A stretch of 64,000 nt of DNA from Brachypodium distachyon (Eukaryota > Streptophyta > Magnoliopsida > Poales > Poaceae): contig NC_016131.3 of assembly GCF_000005505.3 (NCBI RefSeq), forward strand, positions 21,597,501-21,661,500, in the 5' to 3' direction. Below the pieces are notes generated by a model. That model was given only the letters and a program-made list of their open reading frames with translations. It was not told where the DNA came from and searched no databases. Below are positions 24,494 through 37,600 of the stretch, one piece after another. The position numbers were made by a program, and so were the translations under genes. Every line of letters starts with the position of its first letter. Position 1 is the first letter of the stretch.

Positions 24494-25564
24494 CTAGAAG
24501 AAGGTGGCGATGGACGATCCGCAGTTGGCGCCGATGTCCGGCCACGCCGCGGGGGCGCCGCCGCCGTTGCCCCAGTACATGAGCTGGGAGGAGGACACAG
24601 TAGTCGGCGCCGTGGCCGCGTTGCTGCTGACCGCCGCCGCCGGGTTCATGGCGGCCATGAGCGCTTCAGACGCCATGATGTTGTTGTTGCAGGCCTCCAC
24701 GTTGGAGGAGGAGGAATTCGGGTGCTGCTCCCAGCTGCCGCCGCTCTGCTGCTGCTGCTGCTCCCCGTCCTTCTTGTGCTGATGGTGATTTTCCCCGGCG
24801 GTGGCCTCCGCCTTGACGTGCAGCTCCTCCAGCCCCGGCACGATGGAGCAGCCCGACAGCAGCGGCGCGTAGAAGCCGTCGAAGAGCCCCCCCGCGCCGT
24901 CATGGCCGAGCCACGGCTTATTCATTTGGATCTGCGAGTGCGACCCGTAGCCGAGCCCCAGCAGCTGATCCACCTGCGCCTGATGCTGCTGCTGCTGGTT
25001 GTGCATCTCGTAGGCGGCGGCGTTGTCGGAGACCACGGACTGCATGGCCTGATGGAACAGCCCGAGGTGGTCGCCTCCCCCGCCGGTCCCGAGCAGCAGC
25101 GACGCGAGCGAGCTGCTCCCGTGGTGGAGCCCCTGCAGCGCCGAAGACGCCGACCCGTGCGGCGGTAGCGGCAGCGAGGACGAAGCCGTGCCGCCACCAG
25201 CAGCGGCAGCGGCGGCAGAGCTTGACGAGACGACCCTGCCGCCGCCCCCGCTGGAACTCCTGGAGCGTTTGTTCTTGCGGCAGCCGCCGCCGACGGGGAC
25301 GTTGCGGAGGGTGCCCCCGCGTGTCCAGTAGCGCTTGCACGCCTTGCAGAAGTGCCGCGGCTGCGAGAGGGAGTAGTTGTTGTAGTAGCAGAACTTGGTG
25401 TTTGCCGAGTCGCACCGCGGGCACCGCAGCGCCTCCGCCCGCGGGTCCGGCGCCGCCGCTCCTCCTCCCGCCGACGAAGATCCGCCTCCGCCAACCCTCC
25501 CCGCCGGTCCGGCGTGTTGCACCGCCGCCGCGGCCGCTGCCGCACCCCCCGCACCGGCGGCCAT
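24494..25564 (-). CDS. Dof-type C2C2 zinc-finger transcription factor
   Basis: Plant-specific nuclear transcription factor whose Dof domain binds AAAG-type sites. The single-exon frame encodes 356 aa. The first true ATG is at 25564 on the minus strand; a TTG codon immediately upstream (25567-25565) is not a credible start. The Dof domain covers about residues 45-101. It has Cys48, Cys51, Cys73 and Cys76 in the CX2CX21CX2C pattern, then [17 protein letters not shown] and a basic KNKRSRS tail that could aid nuclear import. The N-terminus is Ala/Gly-rich; the centre is Gly/Ser-rich with Gln-rich stretches. The C-terminus carries LMYWGNGGG and AWPDIG, a motif shared by several grass Dof proteins. 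Long open frames on the opposite strand are GC-rich shadows. Some Dof genes have an intron in the leader or after a few codons; an upstream 5' UTR intron cannot be excluded. Confidence 0.95.
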   Translation of the reverse strand: MAAGAGGAAAAAAAVQHAGPAGRVGGGGSSSAGGGAAAPDPRAEALRCPRCDSANTKFCYYNNYSLSQPRHFCKACKRYWTRGGTLRNVPVGGGCRKNKRSRSSSGGGGRVVSSSSAAAAAAGGGTASSSLPLPPHGSASSALQGLHHGSSSLASLLLGTGGGGDHLGLFHQAMQSVVSDNAAAYEMHNQQQQHQAQVDQLLGLGYGSHSQIQMNKPWLGHDGAGGLFDGFYAPLLSGCSIVPGLEELHVKAEATAGENHHQHKKDGEQQQQQSGGSWEQHPNSSSSNVEACNNNIMASEALMAAMNPAAAVSSNAATAPTTVSSSQLMYWGNGGGAPAAWPDIGANCGSSIATFF

Positions 25565-25935
25565 CAACTAATTAGTCTCTCCGAGCCTTGGATCAGCTTA
25601 GATCAGGCTGTGATGAGCTTAGAGAGCGCGAAGGAAATGGGGAAGAGCTGCTGCCTGGTGCTGGGCGGTGGCTGGCCTAGATGGGAAGGGAAGAGCAAGA
25701 GCGAGAGGGGTGGGTGGGGTTTTCAGGGAGGGGGAGGGGGAGGTTCGGTGACAAGAGCTAGGCAACAAAACGGGCGTGCAGGTATTATTGCGAGCTGATG
25801 GTGATACTACTACTCGATCTCTGCTCTTCTTTCCTTGGCTTCCACACAGCACAGCGCGACAACGCACACGCAGGAATTACGTAGTCGCTAGACTAGACAG
25901 GGAAGAAGCGGTCTCGCACGCAGCCTTAACCTCCG
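25565..25935 (-). promoter_or_regulatory. 5' leader region of the Dof gene
   Basis: About 370 bp between the TATA box and the ATG, including pyrimidine-rich stretches on the minus strand (CCCTCCCCCTCCCTG region near 25724-25740). It has no competing long frame on the minus strand upstream of the ATG that would suggest an N-terminal extension. Confidence 0.5.
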
Positions 25936-25943
25936 TTTATATA
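25936..25943 (-). promoter_or_regulatory. TATA box of the Dof gene
   Basis: TATATAAA on the minus strand within CTCTATATAAACGG, a near-consensus plant TATA context, about 370 bp upstream of the start codon. This places transcription initiation near 25905-25912. Confidence 0.7.
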
Positions 25944-26124
25944 GAGCAAGTGCAGCGCGACGAGGGGAGCGATCCACACAAAGCCGTGCCTGCTTCCTGC
26001 CTGCCCGGTCGGGCCCCACATGCTACGAGATGTGTATAAAACTTGCGTCGCTTGTGTGGATCAATACATGCGTCGCTGAATTGCCGTTGTAGAAAATATT
26101 TACGCGTGCTTACACTATGTGTTA

Positions 26125-26225
26125 CTCCCTCCATTCCTAAATATTTGCCGTGGTTTTAGTGCAATGTCGTGATTTTAGTGAAAATTTGCACTAAAACCAC
26201 GACAATTATTTAGTAACGAAGGGGG
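26125..26225. mobile_element. Stowaway-type MITE, about 100 bp
   Basis: Ends CTCCCTCCATTCCTAAATA and the inverse of TATTTAGTAACGAAGGGGG, flanked by TA (26123-26124, 26226-26227). Internal arms GTGGTTTTAGTGCAA and TTGCACTAAAACCAC pair exactly. About 180 bp upstream of the Dof TATA box. Confidence 0.85.
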
Positions 26226-27339
26226 TAGTAATGTGTAGAGGCGTAGGTATTGGTATGTGTGTACGTATATACGTGGGCATGGTGTACTGGCGATGTGGGT
26301 TGTTGTTTGTTGCTTTTGATCAAATTAATTGACTGGCGCACTATGTACAATGTATACTTATATAATTTGCTTTTGGGGATTTAAGGAAATGTGTAACGCA
26401 TGTTTTGTGCGCATTGATCTATAACGCGTGTTTTGACAAACTCGAGACATTTTTTGTTGGACGGAGGGAGTATCAAATTTGATTGGATGTATCTATTTCT
26501 AAAAATCATCTAGATACATGTAATATTTCGACAAAAATTACGAAACAGAGCGAGAATGTATCAAAACTATCGACGTACTGGGGTTCCACGTACTCGTGTA
26601 CGTACCACGCTACAACGACAAGCGGCATTGGAACCTGGCCTTTGGTGGATTGGTGGGGACAAGCTGAAGTCAATTGGATGCTTTGATCTACGTACCATAT
26701 GTCTTGACATGAAGGAGGGAGTATTAACTGAACTTGTTGTCGTCTTTTATCTCTTTTTTTATGTCGCTTTAACCCTATACACGACATAGATACTTGGTGC
26801 TAAAGTTGAGATGTTGGAATTATGGTGATACTTTTTTTAACGGGGAAAGAATTGAGGTGAACTTACATATGTATGTTTATGTGAGTTATGACATAGATAA
26901 GTGGTTCGTGTTACAAACACCAAAAGTAGAAATCACATGAAACATGAAATGCTGCTGCAACATAATTAATGTAATTATTAAATTGCTATTGAAGTACTTA
27001 CGCTTGTTTGTTATAGCATACTAAAATTCTAAGCTAGCAGCGTGCAGTACGAACCAATTTTTGATCGGTGCTCAATTTCTCTATCTCTTTCCTCTTGTCA
27101 TATGAAACTCCTATCTTACTACCGATATTTAAGTAGTCTTACATTAAAAAAATGCAATAAGATAAGACTGCAAAACATCTTCCAGATATCACAGCTCCAC
27201 GGATAAAACTGCAAAACAACTATGCCGTATTAATTTTACAGCTTTTAGAAAGTTACTTCCAACATTATCCTTTGTGGACATGTACTGTTTCAGACTTTAT
27301 TTCTGTGTTGTGTTCTCAGACTGAAACAATGACTGCTTA

Positions 27340-27458
27340 CTGCTCTCTCCGTTCCATAATTCTTGTCGAATTCTTACTTGTATCTAGACACCTTTTATGA
27401 ATAGATACATCCATTTTTGAGCAAATTTGAGACAAAAATTATGAAACGGAGAGAGCAG
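27340..27458. mobile_element. Stowaway-type MITE, 119 bp
   Basis: Ends CTGCTCTCTCCGTTCCATAA and the inverse of TTATGAAACGGAGAGAGCAG differ at one base. TA flanks at 27338-27339 and 27459-27460. Confidence 0.88.
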
Positions 27459-30400
27459 TAGTATTACTGTTGAACCGGCATATGTTGATAAGAAAGTTGT
27501 CAATTCGATCTCACATATGTGTACATATATAATTGTCCTATGAGATCTACAATCCTTGTAGGACCACAGCACTCCTGATACTCTAAATAGTAAAGCATCA
27601 GCTCGTACACAGCACCAGTACAACACTCGATCGATCTAGCTACTAGATAAGCAAAAAGAAATGTTAGTGATGGTCGGTCAGAATCCCGAGGCAGCGCAAG
27701 CTAGAGAAGTTTTTCGCGGCTCCCGAGAAGAACAATTCCTCACTGTTGCAGTCACTTCTCTCTCTCTGTTGCTTTTTCTCTTTTATTGTTTTCGTATTGT
27801 TTTCTCTTGCTTCGTGGGGGCCAGAGTGTTTGAGATGGTCCAAAAAATGCACGGAAGCAGTGGAAATGAGAATTCCCTGGAGGGAAAACGACAACTCATG
27901 CATCGCCATCCACTATTCATCGGTCGGCAGATTGGCACGCCGGGCCCGGGATGTCTGTGCGGGACCCAACTGCAGCGGATTGATTGGAGCCGTCCGATCA
28001 GCTTCGCCGAGTCATTGCGTGCATGCAAGAGGCCGGCCGTGTGAAAAGAGAGATCACTTCGATCACCCATGTAAATATGTGGTTCGATTATCAGCCGTAC
28101 GCGACAATGTTAATCGTTAGTTTAGCCTCAGTGCTTTTTTCATTTGAAAGATTTTTTATAGCAATTTCAGGCCTTCTTTGATCCGGGTGGTCCTCATCAG
28201 TGGCACACGCAGTTTTTCAATATTGGGTGGGCCGACACTGAGCTTTTAATATTAGCCGAGAGAAAGACATTGTGGTTAATTCTACTTTTTTTTTAAACTC
28301 TGTGGATGAAAATGATTTGAAAAATTACTGGGTGGGGTATGCCCCACCCAAACACCCAGCTGGGTCCGCCAGTGGTTTTCCTGGTGTTCGATTGCAGGCG
28401 TTTGCTTCATGTGCGCGAAGCCACATCGATCGTGCGGCTGGGAGAACGCATTGGGGGCTGTCAAGTGGCCCTACGCGACGGATGGCGGTTGACCCAATAA
28501 TAGGTTGGTTGAAGGCAAATCGGCTGCAGCGATGGCTGATCCTTTGGTTGTTGTATGGATCCAGGGACGATGATTCGGATCGAGACACGACCCTCAATTT
28601 TTGTCCCTCCCTTTCCTTGTGATGGGAATCAGCGATGGTGCGGCAACAATCAAGTGTGGCTCGGACAAAGGCGTCCTTAAGCCTGCTTCCATAGTTTTCT
28701 CCTATATACGATGCAAGCTGGATTGGGGCCTTCATAGTGTTGGGAGCTAGCTAGCACAGTTTGCGGGTGACCGCTGGTAAAGGGGTTGATGGCGATATCG
28801 ATGTCGAGAACAAGTATATGCTTTCTCTAGGTAAAAAACCATGCATGATCTCGTCTCCCTGGGTAAAAACTCACGATCTCGTCTCCCTTGGTAGATCAGG
28901 TTGCGTCAACGTACCTGCATCATGGCCCTTGTTGTAACTGTCTTCGTGGATGATAATCCCAAGTTCGACTGTATGGATTGGACCCGTCAACTTTGAGAAT
29001 CCCTTCTTATCGATGTTTTCATGAAGTACCATGCTCATTGTTGGGCTCCAATGTTGTTCTTTGAGTGGATTGTCCCCAACAATAAGTTATGGCAGGTGAT
29101 GGAGATCGGTAGTTGTCGCTAGGCTAAAGATGATGGTTTTGGATTTTATTTCTTTTCTATAAGCAGATTTATTCGGCCTTGGTGAAGTAATAATAACACT
29201 ATAGTGCTGTGTGCAGCCCAAGAGGTTAACTAAAAAAGAAAAATCTCTATTTTGTTTTGTCCATGTTGGAGGGACTGATGACGTGGTATTCCGTGTCGCC
29301 ATATTATGCAACCGAACATTCCTCGTGGCGTTTCGTTCTGCAATTTTGGAATCCGTGAATCGAAGAAGAGACACGGTGGATCATCCTAGGCGCTAGATGG
29401 GCATGGTTCTGGATGGATCCGGGGTCAGGAGATGCTTCCCCGGCCAGTGAGCTGCCCGCGCCCGGAGTGAGTGAGATCGAAGCCGGCCGTTAGAGAGACC
29501 GGGTACGGGGAGTGGTGCACAGGCGCAGTGCAGTGCAGCTGGTGCGCGGTGGTGGTGGTGGTGCATGCAACAGGCGTGGGTCGACTGTGCTTTGGCGCAC
29601 GACAGCGCATGTGGACAGCTCACTCACTTCTAACGCACTATACCACATAGCACAGCACAGCTCGATCCCTCTCCCTCTCTCTCCCTTGTGGCACACGCAG
29701 CTAGCTCTACCATCGATCTCACTGGACTGCTGTTGGCCATCCAATGGAGAGAGAGATAGAGGGAGAAAGAAAGAAAGCAGATAGATATGCACGTACAGTG
29801 AGTTTGGTATCTACCAGTTTTGTCGCTGGCAGACATTGTAAGAGCCACAGCCACCCCGGCCGGGACCAATTGATCGACACTGATCCAGTGATCCCCCTTC
29901 ACAGTTCACACACACACCCACACCCTCTCCGTCCTGTTGACGCACCTGGTGCGTGGAAGTCCTGTTTGTGCATGAGCCCCAGAGAGAGAAGCAAGCCCAC
30001 AGAGCTAGTGACACAGAGTGACCATGTCTATCTCTATGTACTAGTGCTATGCTAGCTACCTAGCTTAGCTAACCTGCCTGCCACCAGCAGCAAGCAAGGC
30101 TAGGTAGCCCTGCCTGGTACGTACGTAGGCGATGGCCGGCCGGTACTGTGACGAACCAGTGTACTGTGGGCGTCCGGTTGGTTGGTGCATCATCAGGTTC
30201 TGGTCGTTGCACTGACAAAACAGTAAGATTCGTCTCTTTCATGTAACCTACGTACGTGCGTGCGCAGGCCACCATGGATGGTCGATAATCGATCCATACA
30301 TCCATCTCTCTTTGTTTTCTTGCTAGCTCCACACAATCCCTCCGTCCTTGTTGGCTTATGCTCTCAAGTGTATTCATGCCGGCCTTGCCTCGTTTGCGCC

Positions 30401-31570
30401 AAACATGTGCGCAGAATCTACCATGCATGTGCGTGCGTGCGTGCTGCTCTGTAATCTAACGTGCGTGTGCGTGTATTCAGGGTCTGGCCTATAGCTTCTG
30501 GGCCGCCTGTGTCACCGTGTCGCGCCGTTTCTGGTTAATTTTTCGATCTTCACACCGTCCGGTTTAATGAGTTTGTAACCTTTGCTAGCTCTTGATATGT
30601 TCCATTTCTTCTCTCTTTTCTCTCTCCGGAGTCCGGCCTCACCTTTTCATTTTTGCACGTACTACTACGTACGGTCTTTTAATGAGATCAAATTACCCTG
30701 GAAAAAGCTACGTACACTGACGATGACCACGCACGCCTTATACACATTAAGAGACAGACGGCCTAGTTAAGATGGAAAAGGACACATGCATCTAGCAAAC
30801 TTAAGGTTGAACTAAAAGGAAACGTACCTGGCCTTGACAAAATGGCCCGGCCGTACCGCCGTACGTACAAACTACTCCAGTCCAGTCATAGTCCAACTTG
30901 TACGTACACATGCCCGGCCACACCATATAATCACCTGCTCTTGGGTCCATATGATCAGAGTGTCCAAATCAAAGCGTATCTCGCTTTAAATCCCGGAAGC
31001 ACGTACGTTGACCACTACTGTCCGGTCCATACTCGTCCGCGCGCGCGCGGTTTGACCCACCACCTTAATTGCTGTTTCGAATTGAAAGAGGGCAATTAAT
31101 TAACTCCGTCTAATCGATCCGTAATCATCATCAATCTCGCTTAATACGTGCTGCAAAAGATACTCAACACTCAAAAGTCGCAAAGCATAGTGATAGATCG
31201 AGAGAGCGAGTTAACTAGTCGTACCCTAGCTACTAATAGAAGGCCATGACTAGTTAATAATGCGCTTGCTTAGCGATGTGGAGAAAGATCGTGACCGTTC
31301 AACTTAATTATAGGGTGGAAGTAGGAGCAAAACAAACACGCGGACACTTGCCAGCACCCGCAAACATGAGTTGTTCCACTGTCCGAGATTGGGAGGGTAC
31401 GTATGCGTGTTTGCGTGCTTTATTCGTGCCCAGAGAGGCAGCCGACAAGTCCATCAAGCGCTCTCCTAGGAGCCCGAATAACCCCATCCAACGCGAGGAC
31501 AAGCAGGGAAAGCCAACGCGCGTCTGCCACGCTGCTTAAACGCAACACACAGGAGCGGAACACAGACACG

Positions 31571-31695
31571 CTCCGTCCCATGTCAAGTGACTCAAGTTTG
31601 ACAAAATATGGGTGTATCTAACCAAAACGAGTTTAGATACATGTGATATGTCACTTGATATGAGACGTAAGAAGAAATATTATGGATCGGAGGTA
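31571..31695. mobile_element. Diverged Stowaway-type MITE
   Basis: Ends CTCCGTCCCATGTCAAGTGA and the inverse of TCACTTGATATGAGACG...GGATCGGAGGTAG. The arms are more diverged than in the other copies, so the limits are approximate. Confidence 0.55.
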
Positions 31696-34600
31696 GTACG
31701 ATAAAAGCGTACGTATAGTACTACGTACTTGGCCTACGCTCTCCCGTCCACATCACGCCCGTCAATGACTCACGTAGACCCGCACAGTGCCCGACTGCCG
31801 GCGTATGTACGTATTCAGGCGAATGCATATTCATGCCCGCGAGGTAATCTGTGCGCGCATGCATGCAGAGACACGCTGGTCGACACTGGTCACTGGATCG
31901 ACCGGCAGCCATTGCATTGCACGGCCCCCGGCCCGACCGGACGGCCGGACACGGTGGGGGACCCGGCCGGACACGCAACCCTGTAGCACGCGCGGCTCCG
32001 GCCGGATCGATCGATCAGTCCGCGGTGCCGTCGCTATCGCAAACGTTTTCCCATGAGATCGATCCATGTACTTGCCGGCGCCGGTAATGGTGCGCAATTT
32101 CATTCTGTCGCCGCGGCTAGTACATAGTTCAATTTAATTGCCTATGGAGGAGTACTACTTACTTCCGTGGACGCACATGTGTAGCTGGTCGACGATCGAG
32201 TCGATTTGAGACAAGACAACATATTCCCGGACGCGCGCGGCGCCGCACTTGGCATTTGTACGTACAGGTGTCTTTGCTCGGAAGAAAAGCACGGTCAGTG
32301 TATACGTGGAACACGACCGACCGGGGACACTGTCTCCATGTCGATATCATCTCCAATCTCCATACATAATCGGGGGCCGGAGACGAGGAAATTCCGCAGA
32401 TGGCAACAGGCGAAGACGCACGGTGGAGTGGACTGGGGCTCGTCTACAACGGACGTACGGTGGACAACCGCGTGGCTCTCCGTAGCTTTTTTGTGGTCTC
32501 CACGCGCGGGCGCCAGCGCCACCCACCTCCACTAGCGCCAGTCCGTTCCCCACGCGCACGCACTTGCAATTGCTCTGGCCGCCATATACAATTCGATTTC
32601 ATTTTCGTTTCATTCCCCTTCTTCACCCTCGCGTGAAGAAAGAGATCGAGATCGACGGCCGGAACTTGGGTTCTCTGCTTTTTAAATTGTTCTTGGTTTT
32701 GTTTTGGCGCGGGCGCCCGTAGCACGCAGCAAGACACGATTGGGTGGACGAAATTAAAACAGGGAGAGGAGAGAATCACACAGGACGACTAGGACCGGTT
32801 TGCTGGCCGGGGCCGCCAGTGGAGAAAACAAAACACGAGCCAGCAAATATATATTCCCCCCTGGATGGACAGGGCGACGACAATGATCCCAGTCTCGATC
32901 CATCGGGAGACTACTCTATCTATTTGCACCACTATACACTATACTATACTGGTACTGGTACTCCTTACTTCATTATTTCCTATCTAGCTGACCGTGCATG
33001 CCAAGTGCACATCGATCGATTCCTTCCTTCCTTCCTTCCCATCCCTTTCCGTTTCCAAATATTCCATTTCCACGGCAGTCTCTCCCACTATCCACACACA
33101 CATGCTCTCACGATCGATACCATACTCCTATCTCAGATCAAGCCATAGACCGTAGCCACACATGCAAACCACACAATGTACACGGATAGCTACACAAGCT
33201 AATGCTAATCCTCTCGTTACTTCACGAGCTAGCTTGTCTGTATCATTTAGCCTCGATCGCATGACACAACCAATACTTGTCGCCTTGCATGATGCATGTG
33301 ACTTGTATACAAGTACTCCTGCCTATGGCGCAAACATATATACGAGTAGGTTTGAACACTGTTCTTTGCAGCACTAGCACAGTTTTGAGTGCGTACGTAG
33401 TGGGCCGGGGACGGACACCCGCCCCGACCAATTTAACAATGTAGCTACTACGCCCGCTAGAGCTAGCTATACCTAGCTGGCCTGTAGCAGCTGGGTAGGT
33501 ATGCGTACTGTGCAGATATACGTACCACGGCAACGAGTTGTAGCAAAACTATGTTGGTTTCTTGTGAATTGGAATTGGCTGATAGCTAGCTAGCTAGATG
33601 GGCGGCTAACTAGCTTAGCTAGCTAGAGTCTAGCCGGCCTGCAGTCTGATGAATGGAGAATTCCTATCAGTGTGTGTACCTATAGCTCGGAGACATAGCT
33701 GGGTAAGGTGGATTTTCTGATGATACATCCATCACAGTATAGTACTCACTGAACTTCAATTAACCGAGTGAAACGTTTTTTCGCTCGGTTTTTAGTTTAG
33801 TTAATTAGCTAATGTAATTCTCTTCTCTTATATTAATGGATTGAGTCCTTTTGAAAAAAGTAACTAAGTGAAGAGTCCAATTAATTGGACAATTTGTTTT
33901 CTCTCTAATTGAACTCTAGCTAGCCTTATATTTAACACTCTTCAACATAGGTAGCATTTGTGTTTGTTTATATATGTTGCCTCGGTATATACTTGGTGCA
34001 TGCTAACTGGCTATGGATCTCGACAAATTTTGTTTGGTGCACACTAAAAGGTTAGGAGGAGGAAGAAAGAGATTAATAATCATTCAAACGGGAACAGGGA
34101 CTTCATATGTGACATCACGCGCAGTTCATGTACATGCATACACACGCTGGGGCTGGGCTCACATGATGAATTGATAATTGATAACGTTGAGGTGTAAAAT
34201 TAATTAATTGCCTGCTGCCAGGGCTTGCTAATCGAAAAGCAACAAGTTAATCATGCCGCGACAGTCCAATCCATGGACTAGAGCCAGGCCAGGGTTTGGT
34301 ATGATGCTCTGCACAAGTGCACAGGGGGCTGGCTGCATGTGGATTAGTTCCTCCCCAAACCGATCATATGGTCAAGGTCCTAATAATTCCCTCATTAGTC
34401 ATGATGGCATTTGGTTTACCTTGAATTAATTTGAATCACCCCCCCTCTCTCTCTCACACACATGGATGGCCAGCATTTGGGCAATCAGTGGTACTGTGTG
34501 GGGATCAACTGTGTGTAGCGATTTTCAACGTAGCCCCTCCCTCCACTGGGCACCCACCCAAAGTGCTGCTGCCGGCCGGAATGGACCAGCGTGGGACCAC

Positions 34601-37600
34601 AATTGCATATGCATGCCCTAGTTGCTCTTTTTTTTCTTCTTCTTTCTGGTTTGAGAACTTCTCTATTATCTCGATGTAAAACAAAAACAAAAAACTTCTT
34701 CTCTACTGTCTCCTCCTCCTCACTCAGTCATCACATCGCGCAAAACCTCTGTCCTGTGGCTTTGCCGTGCATTGCTTGTTTCCATGGAATCTCGACCTCT
34801 CAATCACACACACGCACACACATGCATGCTGGTTGGTCCACCTCTAGCAAAACCAGCGCAGACATGCATGCATGGGCAAGACTGTTCGCACTTCGCACAA
34901 AGAGAGAGAGAGAGAGATCGATCTAGGATTCTAGAGAGGCGTTGTTACTTGTCAGTAAGTAGAGAGACAATGTGTGTTCTTGTTTCTTAACACGAAGATG
35001 AGAAGGGAAAGTCGTGTAGTAGTAGTTACGCGCGCAGAGAGGGAGAGACTTGGATATATGCAAGAGTGTTTTCTGATGGTAATGCTTCGATCTGCTGCTC
35101 TTGTGGCAGAAAAATGTTGGTTTGGCTGGTCCACCCCTTGATCCCTGTACTCGACCTTGCATGCATGTATGAACAAGCCTACAGGACTGTTGATACATAA
35201 ATGCAGATGGCTGCATCCGATAGATAAGCGGTAGTACTTTCTGAAATTTGGAAGGAATTAATACATCAGTTTGTCTCTTTAGGATTAAGAAACCCTTTTC
35301 TTTTCAGTTATAATGAGCCCCCACATTTGGAGATCCAACTAATGTGGGTTACATTCCATAAAAGCTGTACCATTGACTTCCTATTCAAAGTAATTTTCAA
35401 TGATATTTTTTTTTGAGAAATCATGGAATCCGCCGGTTGATGCACACAACCGTACTAAAAAAATGGGAGACTCTTCCAGTTCTCACAGCCACCATACCAA
35501 CTAGAAATACACACAGTCTTTTTAAATATGAGTGTATCAAGATCAATATATCTTCATCAATAACTGATCTAAATTCTATGAAATTCATGACACAGGCACT
35601 ACAAATAGTATCCTAGCTCGTGCATGTGGAATAACCACTTTGAATGTGCGTGGGACTTGCACCACTAGGAAATTAATTAGTGTCGGTAACTATAGTTGTC
35701 AGGGTTAATTGTGCCACCAATGTGTAGAGTTTTGTAGCAGTGTTGCATCCCCCTTGAGAGTGATTTGAGGTTTATCGAACCTAGGAAGAGTGTAATTAAT
35801 GTCGTTCCCTCCTTCTCCATCAAGCGTCATGAAAAAGAATCAAGATCGAAGAGCCTTGCTGTCTCATAGCATACCGGTGCTATTATTAGTTGCACCTATA
35901 TTGCTATATGTTCTGTGACTGATATTAGAGCTTATTGAAAGGGTGATTTCAAAACTAGAAGAAAAAAAAACAAAGAGCATAAAAAATCTTAAGACGAGGT
36001 ATCTTATATGGATGGTAAGGACCGTGGATTCACTTGTACCGCCTCTCTAAAACACGGTTACAAATAATATGAAGCATATACATGAGTGGGATCTATCCTT
36101 ACAAGGAATGACACGTCCAAAACGTATTGACTTTTCCAATCACTTTGCTCGTAATTTGGTCCCGAAATCTTGTTACATTGGAGTATATGTTAGAACTAAC
36201 GTCATTTTAGCAAAGTTTTCTTCTTTCTTTTTTCATGAATGAAAAATACCTTTTTATATAAAAAAGGAATCACATAATACTTTTATTCAAAGAAAATGGA
36301 AGATCAACGAAGATGGGCTGTGTGGGCCCAACAGGGGAATGTCAGAGCAAGTAGGGAATGATACAAAAATAAACCAGGAATCGTACGTGAGTCCGCCATG
36401 GCGGCTCTAACCTGCATAGATCGACCAGACTAAAAGATGGAGTTTAGGCCAAAGAAGATGGATCTTCCTAGCAACCACCATATTCACACATATAAAAACC
36501 TACGAAGCACTCTGCTATCTGTGTCATCAACTGATTAAATTCATATCTTTTGTCAGAAAAAATCATACTCCTACAGTACATTTGTTCTCCCGACATTGAT
36601 CCCGGCCAGTGCAAATCGATCAGAATTAATAATAATACTCTCACTATCTCTCTTCTGGCAACTGTGGATTAGATCAGTACTGGGGCAGTGTGCATGCGCT
36701 GTAAGCAGCAATATACAAATCATTGAGTACTCAACCAAAGCATAGCAGCATTAGTAAAGATTAGGTGCAGAGAGGGATAATAGAGAGAGAGAGAGAGAGG
36801 GCCAGCTACGCGTGCCATTAGTTTAACGTTCCCAGATTGCATTCTCTATAGCCCGGCCGTTTCTGTGTGCAAATTGCATCGACGGTAAGTAGGTTTTTTC
36901 TTATTCTGTGTGACACGGAGTCCCAGGGGAATGTCGGTCACTTGTTCTTTGTTTGCTTGTTGTTTGCTCGATCGATCGTGAGAGGAATGTTTGTTTGTTC
37001 CTTTTGTTTCTTGGTGCCATGTTTAATATTGTATTCAAAATCACAATCAGCTTGGGGCCAGCGCCATCACCTGAGATTAGGTGATTTTGAAATGAAGGGG
37101 ATTGATGGAAGCTTAAAATATTGTTAGTAGTTGTTCCTTTGGAAATACTGGGGGTACACTGTCTAGTCATGGGGTCCATCTATAATTTCATTCTTCCTTT
37201 GTGCGGTTTTGGTTTGTATTTACAGTCTCGAGTGACCTAGCCCTTCTTCGGAAGGAAAAAAAACTTAGTTACAAGAATGGTTTCCCAGCGTATACTTAGA
37301 AATATCACAAAAGATGCTTAGCAATAACACAAAGGATCGATTTGCAAATATCAATTGACGTGCTCCTAACGAATTAAGTATGCTTGCTGTCTATTTGGTC
37401 GGTAGAACAGCACAGATATTTTATCGATCATCTTATACTGTAGAAATGATACAAGGACAGCATTAGGTGCATCCTAACAATAATTTTAATTTCACTGTCA
37501 GTTGGGCTTTACAATAATATGGCAAACGAATCACACACAAAAACATTCCTAATGCATTATTTATCTATATAAGTACACTAATTAGGGGACAGCCAAATCT

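Noticed and set aside
24722..25575. Long open frames antisense or out of frame to the Dof gene
   Set aside because: They are GC-rich shadow frames of Arg, Pro and Leu repeats; the Dof frame has the conserved zinc finger and C-terminal motif.
27661..28181. Overlapping plus-strand ORFs of more than 100 codons
   Set aside because: Several frames are equally open, composition is mixed, and no domain, splice structure or homologue is recognisable.
28198..28374. Possible hAT MITE with CAGTGGC-type ends
   Set aside because: The right end does not properly mirror the left (GCCAGTG, not GCCACTG), and no 8-bp duplication is found.
29393..32780. Cluster of short ORFs on both strands
   Set aside because: Frames are dense on both strands because stop codons are scarce in this GC-richer DNA; no domains or splice-consistent structures could be built.
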